Source: Vicinamibacteraceae bacterium (GTDB lineage: Bacteria; Acidobacteriota; Vicinamibacteria; Vicinamibacterales; UBA8438). Taken from it: 50,044 nucleotides of DNA. The translations under genes were made by a program, and so were the position numbers. A model generated the notes under the pieces. The model did no database searches, was not told the DNA's origin, and was given only the letters and a program-made list of their open reading frames with translations. The stretch is from positions 1 through 50,044 of the forward strand of contig JAAXGX010000099.1 of NCBI GenBank assembly GCA_012271165.1, given 5' to 3'. This document shows, piece by piece, positions 44,559 through 50,044 of the stretch (positions are counted from its first letter, which is position 1; each line of letters opens with the position of its first letter).

Positions 44559-45833
44559 CTAATCCGGTCGGTGATCGGCCGGGACGAGCCGGGCGAGGCT
44601 GGTCGCGTCGCGCACCAGCAGGCCGTCGGGCAGGGGGACGGGCATTGCCCAGGTGGCGCCGTCCGCCACCTGGTAGTCGTGCGCTACGGCGAACGCTGCC
44701 GGGTCCCGCATCGCCACCAGCAGCTCGGCGTCGCTGGTCAGCAGCAGGAGGTCGTCGCCCGCGAGCAGGACGGAGGCATGGTCGCCCGCGCGCCCCTCGC
44801 TCGCCCAGCGCATGGCGCCGGTGGCGGCGTCGAGCGCCACGAACTGGCCGCTGCGCTTCGATGAGTGGCCGTACAGCGTACCGGCGGCCAGCACCGGCGA
44901 GCTCATGTACATGGTCACGCCGGCGTTGCTCCACGCGCTCGCCGCGCGCCAGCCGTCGTCGCGGCGCCGGAGCGTGAACGCGTGCGTCCCCTGGCGGGGA
45001 CCGGAGACGACCAAGTGCGCGCCGGTCCAGACGGGCGTCGTGATGTTCTCGTGCCATTCGTCGGTGAACGGCACGCTCCACAGGAGCACGCCGCGCGCGG
45101 CGTCGAGCCCGATGATCGACGATTCGGTGAGCGTCACGAGCTGCCGCTGGCCCTCGACCTCGATCACGATCGGCGACGCGTAGCCGGGTCCGACGCCGCT
45201 CCAGGACCAGACCTCGTCCCCCGTCGCCGGGTCCAGCGCGCGCACGCGGCCGCCCGCGGGATCGCTCCCGATCTGCACGAACAGCACGCCGCCGGCCACC
45301 AGCGGCGAGGCGGCGGTGCCGCAGAACAGATCCGTCACGCGCACCGACGGCGAGTAGTCGTGCCGCCAGACCAGGGCTCCCGACGCCGCGTCCCAGCTCG
45401 AGAGAACCCCGCCCCCGTCGAGCGTGAACACGCGCCCGTCGGCGACGGCCGGGGTCGCGAAGGGCCCCCGCAGCTCCGCCGGGGCGATCGTGTTCTGGAC
45501 GAACCGCGCCGGGTAGTCCTGCTGCCAGAGGCGCGCGCCGCTCGCCAGGTCGAGCGCCGTCACCAGCTCGGCGTCGGCGCGGCGGCTGTGGATGAAGACC
45601 CGCCCGCCCGCGACCACCGGCGAGGAGTAGCCCTCGCCGACCTCGACCTGCCAGGCGCGCGCGAAGGCGTCGGGCCACGTCCCGGGCGCCTGCGCGGCGG
45701 GAACGATCCCGTCGCGCGCGGGTCCGCGCCAACCGGCCCACTCCTGGGCCCCCGGCTGGACGCCGCCGGCGAGCACCAGGCCGACGACAACGAGGTAGCG
45801 CGCGGCCGCCGGCCGCCCGGAATCGTGATTCAT
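44559..45833 (-). CDS. Secreted PQQ-repeat beta-propeller protein
   Basis: A protein of about 424 residues with an N-terminal signal segment (RYLVVVGLVLAGGVQPGAQ) and then a beta-propeller of PQQ-like repeats: WRGPARDGI, YSSPVVAGGRVFIHS, VTALDLASGARLWQQDY, GVLSSWDAASGALVWRHDY, RVRALDPATGDEVWSW and QFVALDAATGAMRWAS. The recurring ALDxxTGxxxW pattern is the repeat hallmark. No dehydrogenase active-site residues are evident, so it is more likely a BamB-like scaffold or unassigned periplasmic protein than an enzyme. I chose the ATG at 45833 to place the signal peptide; upstream codons run into a decayed hydrolase. It is convergent with vapC. Confidence 0.8.
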   Translation of the reverse strand: MNHDSGRPAAARYLVVVGLVLAGGVQPGAQEWAGWRGPARDGIVPAAQAPGTWPDAFARAWQVEVGEGYSSPVVAGGRVFIHSRRADAELVTALDLASGARLWQQDYPARFVQNTIAPAELRGPFATPAVADGRVFTLDGGGVLSSWDAASGALVWRHDYSPSVRVTDLFCGTAASPLVAGGVLFVQIGSDPAGGRVRALDPATGDEVWSWSGVGPGYASPIVIEVEGQRQLVTLTESSIIGLDAARGVLLWSVPFTDEWHENITTPVWTGAHLVVSGPRQGTHAFTLRRRDDGWRAASAWSNAGVTMYMSSPVLAAGTLYGHSSKRSGQFVALDAATGAMRWASEGRAGDHASVLLAGDDLLLLTSDAELLVAMRDPAAFAVAHDYQVADGATWAMPVPLPDGLLVRDATSLARLVPADHRPD

Positions 45834-45855
45834 GCGCGGCACCAGGCCTTTCGCC

Positions 45856-46010
45856 TCACAGGGCAAGCAGAAACTCGAGCACCAGCCGGTTGACCTCCGC
45901 CGCCTGCTCCTGCTGCACCCAGTGCCCGGCCCCAGCCAGGAGATGCAGGCCGCGCAGGTCGGTGCAGGCGCGCGCCTCCATGCGCTCGAGCCTGCAGGAG
46001 CCGGCGCCGG
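45856..46010 (-). pseudogene. C-terminal remnant of an alpha/beta hydrolase
   Basis: Translated on the minus strand from about 46010 to the TGA at 45858-45856, this gives CRLERMEARACTDLRG followed by LHLLAGAGHWVQQEQAAEVN and RLVLEFLLAL. That is the typical last 45-50 residues of an epoxide-hydrolase-like protein, with the catalytic His in GAGHW. Upstream the frame meets a TAA after ten more codons and no start or core domain is present; an EamA transporter gene begins beyond it on the other strand. The rest of the 298-base gap (46011-46164) shows only a GCTACACT element that may be the EamA promoter. Confidence 0.75.
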
Positions 46011-46164
46011 GTGAGCGGGGGAGACGGCATGGGCAGGATTATGTCACCTTCGTCCGGCGGCCGCCCGGCCTGGCGCCGCGCCGGGGCGCGGGTGCTACAC
46101 TTGCCGCGTCCCGGCGCGCTCCCCGCATCGCACGCGGTCACTCCGCCCAACAGCCGACGATCCG

Positions 46165-47049
46165 ATGGCCCATCCCTCGCGCGTGTCGCTCGTGGCCGCC
46201 TTCGCGGCCGTCTACGTCATCTGGGGCTCCACCTACCTGGCCATCAGCTGGGGCGTGGCGGAGATCCCGCCGTTCATCATGGCCGCCGGCCGGTTCCTGG
46301 GCGCCGGGCTCGTCTTCGTCGCGTGGGCGGTGCACCGGGGCGCGGCGCGGCCGACCGCCCGCGACTGGCTCATGACCGGGTGCATCGGGCTGCTGATGGC
46401 CGCCGGGGGCAACGGGTTGGTCAGCTGGGGCCTCCAGCGCGTGCCGTCCGGCGTCGGCGCGCTGCTGGTCTCGATGGTGCCGCTGTGGGTGACCCTGGCC
46501 GATTGGCTGCGGCCGGGCGGCGCCCGCCCGCGGGGCCGCGCGGCGCTCGGGCTCGGACTCGGTTTCACCGGGGTCGCGCTACTCGTCAATCCCGCCGACA
46601 TCGCGGGCCCGCACGCGTTCGACACCGTCGGCGCGGGCACGATCATCGTGGCCAGCCTGCTGTGGGCGTCCGGCTCGATCTGCGCCCGCTACGCCCCGCA
46701 GCCGGCGTCGCAGGCCCTGTCGTCCGGCATGCAGATGCTCGGCGGCGGCGCGGTCCTGGTGGGCATGTCCGCGCTGTCCGGCGAGCTGGCCGGCCTGGAC
46801 TGGTCGGCGGTGTCCCCGGCCGCGTTCGGCGCGTGGGGCTACGTCGCCGTGCTCGGGTCGGTGGCCTACGGCAGCTACCTGTGGCTGCTGAAGGTGGCGC
46901 CGCCCGCCAAGGTCGCCACCTACGCCTACGTGAACCCGGTCATCGCGCTGCTGCTGGGCTACCTGCTCGCGGGCGAGGTGCTGTCGCTCTGGTCGCTGGG
47001 CTGCTCGACCGTCATCGTGGCCGGCGTCCTGCTGGTCGTGTCGAGGTAG
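46165..47049 (+). CDS. EamA/RhaT-family drug/metabolite transporter
   Basis: A 294-residue inner-membrane protein with two EamA repeats, each of about five helices. Repeat 1 begins LVAAFAAVYVIWGSTYLAISW, containing the family VIWGSTYLAI motif, and goes on to PPFIMAAGRFLGAGL and VGALLVSMVPLWV. Repeat 2 has TIIVASLLWASGSICARYAP, YVNPVIALLLGYLLAGEVLS and a last helix TVIVAGVLLVVS. Members export amino acids, drugs or metabolites; the substrate cannot be inferred. A GCTACACT element about 70 bases upstream is a possible -10. Confidence 0.9.
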   Translation: MAHPSRVSLVAAFAAVYVIWGSTYLAISWGVAEIPPFIMAAGRFLGAGLVFVAWAVHRGAARPTARDWLMTGCIGLLMAAGGNGLVSWGLQRVPSGVGALLVSMVPLWVTLADWLRPGGARPRGRAALGLGLGFTGVALLVNPADIAGPHAFDTVGAGTIIVASLLWASGSICARYAPQPASQALSSGMQMLGGGAVLVGMSALSGELAGLDWSAVSPAAFGAWGYVAVLGSVAYGSYLWLLKVAPPAKVATYAYVNPVIALLLGYLLAGEVLSLWSLGCSTVIVAGVLLVVSR

Positions 47050-47073
47050 GGTGGGCAGCACACGGCCTGCCGT

Positions 47074-48168
47074 TCAGCGGTCGAGCAGATCGCGAAAGAA
47101 CGCGCGCACGTCCTCGGCCAGCAGGAGCGGCTCCTCGAACGCGGCGAAGTGACCCCCGCGCGGAATCTCGGTCCAGCGGACCAGGTTGTATTGCGCCTCG
47201 ACCCAGCGGCGCGGCCAGCGCACGATCTCCCGCGCGAACAGCGCGCAGGCCACGGGCACCTCGACGCGGCCTTCCGTGTAGTGGACCGGTTCGGCGCGCG
47301 CCTCGTAGTACATGCGGGCCGATGAGTTGCCGGTCTCGGTCACCCAATAGATCATGATGTTGGTGAGCAGCTCGTCCTTCGTGAAGCGCGCTTCCGGATC
47401 GCCGCCGGAGTCCGACCACGTCCGCCACTTCTCGAGGATCCAGGCCGCCTGGCCCGCCGGCGAATCGTTGAGTCCGTAGGCCAGCGTCTGCGGTCGCGTG
47501 CGCTGGATCTCGCCGTAACCGCCCTCGCGGCTTCCCTCGGCGGTGCGCTGGCGCGCCGCGGCGATGAGCCGCCGTTCCTCCGGCGGCACGCCGGCGTTCG
47601 GATCGGTGGTCCCGGGCGGCGGCACCGCGCGGCACATGTTGCTGTGGAAGCCGATCAAATGCTCCTGGTCGATCTGGCCCAGCTGGCGGAGGATGTGCGC
47701 TCCCCAGTCGCCGCCCTGTGCGCCGTAGCGCTCGTAGCCCAGTCGGGCCATCAGCTCCGCGGCGATGCGGGCGGTGCGCCGCGTGCCGTAGCCCGGGCGG
47801 GTCGGCTTGCCCGAGAACCCGTAGCCCGGGAGCGACATCACGACCACATGGAACGCGTCCGTGGGCTCCCCGCCGAACTGGGTCGGCTCGCTCAGCGGTC
47901 CGATGACCTTCGTGAACTCGTAGAAGGAGCTCGGCCAGCCGTGGAGCAGGAGCAGGGGCAGCGCGTCGGCGCGGCTCGAACGCTGATGGATGAAATGGAT
48001 CTCGAGGTCGTCGATCGTGGTGGTGAACTGCGGGAACCGGTTCAGCCGCCCTTCGTGCTCGCGCCAGTCGTAGTCGGTTCGCCAGTACTCGACCAGCTCG
48101 CGCAGATAGGCGTCAGATGCCGACGGTGCCCGGCCGGGGACCTCCGGCGGGCGATCACACCTTACAAT
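47074..48168 (-). pseudogene. 5'-truncated epoxide hydrolase (EHN + alpha/beta hydrolase)
   Basis: The minus-strand frame is open from an in-frame TAG (48171-48169) to the stop at 47074. It encodes the later part of an epoxide-hydrolase N-terminal domain (YLRELVEYWRTDYDWREHE, NRFPQFTTTIDDLEIHFIHQ), the oxyanion motif LLLLHGWPSS, SLPGYGFSGKP, the nucleophile region QGGDWGAH and the terminal catalytic RGGHFAAFEEP. About 40 usual N-terminal residues are missing, and no ATG, GTG or TTG occurs before the GTG at 47847, which lies after HGWP and would give an inactive 257-residue protein. The upstream neighbour starts four bases beyond the TAG. I read it as a gene that lost its 5' end by deletion; a CTG or ATT start is less likely. 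Confidence 0.75.
48163..48168 (+). promoter_or_regulatory. -10 element of the PQQ dehydrogenase gene
   Basis: TACAAT lies seven bases before the ATG at 48176, so the transcript would begin at or next to the start codon. No -35 match is obvious. The element falls at the truncation point of the epoxide hydrolase remnant. Confidence 0.45.
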
Positions 48169-48175
48169 CTAACCC

Positions 48176-49936
48176 ATGCACAAGTTGTCCCTCACGTCAC
48201 GTTGCGTGTTCGTGCCTGCGGCGCTCGCGCTGCTGTGGGCCGGTTCGGTCCCCGCCCAGGCGCAGACGAGCGCCGACTTCGTTCCGGTCACCGACGCGAT
48301 GCTCCAGGATCCCGCGCCCGGCGACTGGTTGATGTGGCGGCGGACGCTCGACGGCTGGGGCTACAGTCCCCTGGATCAGATGAACCGGGAGAACGTCGCG
48401 GACCTGCGCCTGGTCTGGTCGCGGGCGCTCACGGCCGGCGCGAGCCAGCAGGGAACCCCGCTGGTGTACGGCGGGGTCATGTACATGCCGAACCCGCGCG
48501 ACGTCATCCAGGCAATCGACGCGGCCACGGGCGATCTCCGCTGGGAGCATCGGCGGCCTGTTCCGGAAGACATCGCCGAGTACGTGGGCGGTCTCGAGGA
48601 CACCAACCGGAATCTGGCTATCTACGGCAGCCGGATCATCGACACCAGCGCCGACGACCACATCTTCGCGCTCGATGCGGCCACTGGCCAGCTCGTGTGG
48701 GACACCGAGATCCTCGACTACAAGACGGTGCCGGCCAGGCAGTCGTCCGGCCCGATCATTGCCAACGGCAAGGTGATCTCCGGGCGCAGCTGCCGTCCGC
48801 GGGCCGGGCCCTACTCGTGCATCATCACGGCGCACGACCCGCACACCGGCGCGGAGCTCTGGCGTACGAGCACCATTCCGCGGCCGGGCGAGCCCGGTGA
48901 CGAGTCGTGGGGCGGCGTGCCGTTCGAAGAGCGCTGGCACGTCGGGGCCTGGATGGTGCCGAGCTACGACCCGGCCTTGAACCTGATCTACATGGGCACC
49001 TCCGTGACCTCGCCGGCGCCGAAGTTCATGCTGGGTGGCGCGGAGAACCAGCACCTCTATCACAACTCCACGCTGGCGCTCGACGGCGACACGGGCGAGA
49101 TCGCCTGGTACTATCAGCATCTCAACGACCACTGGGACCTCGATCATCCGTACGAACGCATGCTGGTGGACACGGCGGTCGCGCCGGACCCGTCCACGGT
49201 CGACTGGATCAATCCGCGGCTGCGGCCGGGCGAGCGGCGCCGCGTCGTCACCGGCATCCCGGGCAAGACCGGCATCGTCTTCACGCTGGATCGGGAGACG
49301 GGCGAGTTCCTGTGGGCCACGCAGACGATCTCGCAGAACGTCGTCAACGGCATCGACGGGGCGACCGGCGAGGTGGCGACGAACTCGGAGGTCGTCTTCA
49401 GCGCCGTGGGCCAGGAGGCCATGATCTGCCCGAGCTTCTTCGGCGGCAAGAACTGGGATCCGGGCGCCTACAGCCCCCGGACGAACCTCATGTACTTCCC
49501 GCTGCGCAACACCTGCGCCCGGATGCAGACCACCGCGGACGACAGCATCTACCGGCTCGCCGTGCGCAACCAGATGACTCCCGATACCGAGGAGCTCGGC
49601 ATGGTGCGGGCGATCTCGGCCGAGACCGGCGCCACGGTGTGGACCCGCGACCAGCGGGCCGCGACGCTGGCGGTCGTCGCCACCGGCGGCGGGCTGGTGT
49701 TCGGCGGCGACACGAACGGGCGCTTCCGGGCGCTCGACGACGAGACCGGCGAGGTCCTGTGGGAGATCAACGTCGGCTCGCCAGTCACCGGGCCGCCGAT
49801 CACCTATGCCGTGGACGGCCGGCAGTACGTCGCGGTCAGCACCGGGAGCGCCGCCACCGTCTCTGTGTACACGCGCCTGACGCCGGAGTTGCGCCCGAGC
49901 TCGGGCAACACGCTGTTCGTGTTCGCGCTGCCTTAA
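48176..49936 (+). CDS. PQQ-dependent methanol/ethanol-type alcohol dehydrogenase
   Basis: A 586-residue periplasmic quinoprotein. The signal peptide is VFVPAALALLWAGSVPAQAQ. An eight-bladed propeller follows with MWRRTLDGWGYSPLDQMNREN, VIQAIDAATGDLRWEHRR, FALDAATGQLVWDTEI, ALDGDTGEIAWYYQHLNDHW and IVFTLDRETGEFLWATQ. The active-site motif NDHWDLD has the catalytic Asp at 321 and a second Asp at 323, the +2 position that is Asp in lanthanide (XoxF-like) enzymes and Ala in calcium MxaF. The adjacent Cys-Cys disulfide of classical methanol dehydrogenase is not visible, and no cytochrome domain is fused. The substrate is uncertain. No PQQ-synthesis, cytochrome or substrate-binding partner gene lies in the window. 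Confidence 0.9.
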   Translation: MHKLSLTSRCVFVPAALALLWAGSVPAQAQTSADFVPVTDAMLQDPAPGDWLMWRRTLDGWGYSPLDQMNRENVADLRLVWSRALTAGASQQGTPLVYGGVMYMPNPRDVIQAIDAATGDLRWEHRRPVPEDIAEYVGGLEDTNRNLAIYGSRIIDTSADDHIFALDAATGQLVWDTEILDYKTVPARQSSGPIIANGKVISGRSCRPRAGPYSCIITAHDPHTGAELWRTSTIPRPGEPGDESWGGVPFEERWHVGAWMVPSYDPALNLIYMGTSVTSPAPKFMLGGAENQHLYHNSTLALDGDTGEIAWYYQHLNDHWDLDHPYERMLVDTAVAPDPSTVDWINPRLRPGERRRVVTGIPGKTGIVFTLDRETGEFLWATQTISQNVVNGIDGATGEVATNSEVVFSAVGQEAMICPSFFGGKNWDPGAYSPRTNLMYFPLRNTCARMQTTADDSIYRLAVRNQMTPDTEELGMVRAISAETGATVWTRDQRAATLAVVATGGGLVFGGDTNGRFRALDDETGEVLWEINVGSPVTGPPITYAVDGRQYVAVSTGSAATVSVYTRLTPELRPSSGNTLFVFALP

Positions 49937-49946
49937 CGTGGGACTT

Positions 49947-50039
49947 GGTCCGTGTCGGTCCGCATCTGTCCAAACATGCCGACTTTTCGGGCGTAATGGT
50001 GGGGAATTGCCCGCCTCCGGGTCCGTGCCGGTCCGGATC
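49947..50039 (+). repeat. Two near-identical 20-base direct repeats at the window end
   Basis: GGTCCGTGTCGGTCCGCATC (49947-49966) and GGTCCGTGCCGGTCCGGATC (50020-50039) differ at two positions and are 73 bases apart from start to start. They lie downstream of the PQQ dehydrogenase in non-coding sequence that runs off the window. They could be the edge of a larger repeat or an element; nothing more can be seen. Confidence 0.55.
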
Positions 50040-50044
50040 GATCC

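Overview
This is a very GC-rich bacterial chromosome segment centred on the replication origin. Genes to the left (about 1.2-23.3 kb) are almost all on the minus strand. dnaA, dnaN, gyrB and gyrA (23.6-31.4 kb) run on the plus strand, so the two arms diverge around 23.3-25.2 kb. That polarity, the DnaA-box-like sites on both sides of dnaA, and two perfect parS sites beside parA mark oriC and its segregation region. The gene set (origin cluster without recF, PQQ-dependent alcohol dehydrogenase, DUF885 peptidase, PIN toxin-antitoxin pair) fits a soil or sediment Acidobacteriota, possibly class Vicinamibacteria. That placement is inference from gene content; no marker was aligned.

Layout. (1) 0-7.9 kb: serine/alanine-glyoxylate aminotransferase (+), then on the minus strand a PP2C phosphatase, mfd, a SurA-like chaperone/isomerase and dusB. 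(2) 8-12.9 kb: F1 ATP synthase operon atpHAGDC without any F0 gene. (3) 13.2-16.1 kb: parA-parB, two parS sites, and pyrE on the opposite strand. (4) 16.2-23.3 kb: rpmH-rnpA-yidD-yidC-jag-mnmE-mnmG-rsmG, the classic left-of-origin operon. (5) 23.3-32.2 kb: origin, dnaA, dnaN, gyrB, gyrA and a lipoprotein gene. (6) 32.3-39.4 kb: minus-strand run rsmI, TPR protein, glmU, glmS, uvrD/pcrA. (7) 39.4-43.8 kb: DUF885 peptidase, FmdB-type zinc ribbon, galU, serS and a tRNA-Ser(UGA) gene two bases after serS. (8) 43.9-50 kb: a more accessory end with a Phd/VapC pair, a PQQ-repeat propeller protein, an EamA transporter, two broken alpha/beta hydrolase genes and a PQQ alcohol dehydrogenase.

Most of the window is housekeeping: replication, segregation, ribosome and tRNA maturation, membrane insertion, energy conversion and amino-sugar precursor supply. 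I see no phage, transposase, CRISPR array or large biosynthetic cluster. The least explained signals are non-coding. One is a modular GC-rich hairpin repeat, three of whose four copies sit in the same orientation just upstream of start codons. A second hairpin module holds the mfd stop codon in its loop. The parB-atpH gap has a promoter-like sequence followed by an intrinsic terminator. Several genes start a few bases after a -10-like element, suggesting leaderless transcripts. The two decayed alpha/beta hydrolases near the right end are clear gene remains, and one has apparently supplied the promoter of the PQQ dehydrogenase.

Starts were moved inward from the longest reading frame wherever upstream codons lay in a repeat, a neighbouring gene or unconserved sequence (dusB, surA, mfd, PP2C, parA, parB, pyrE, rsmG, mnmE, yidD, rnpA, dnaA, lipoprotein, TPR, rsmI, PQQ-propeller).
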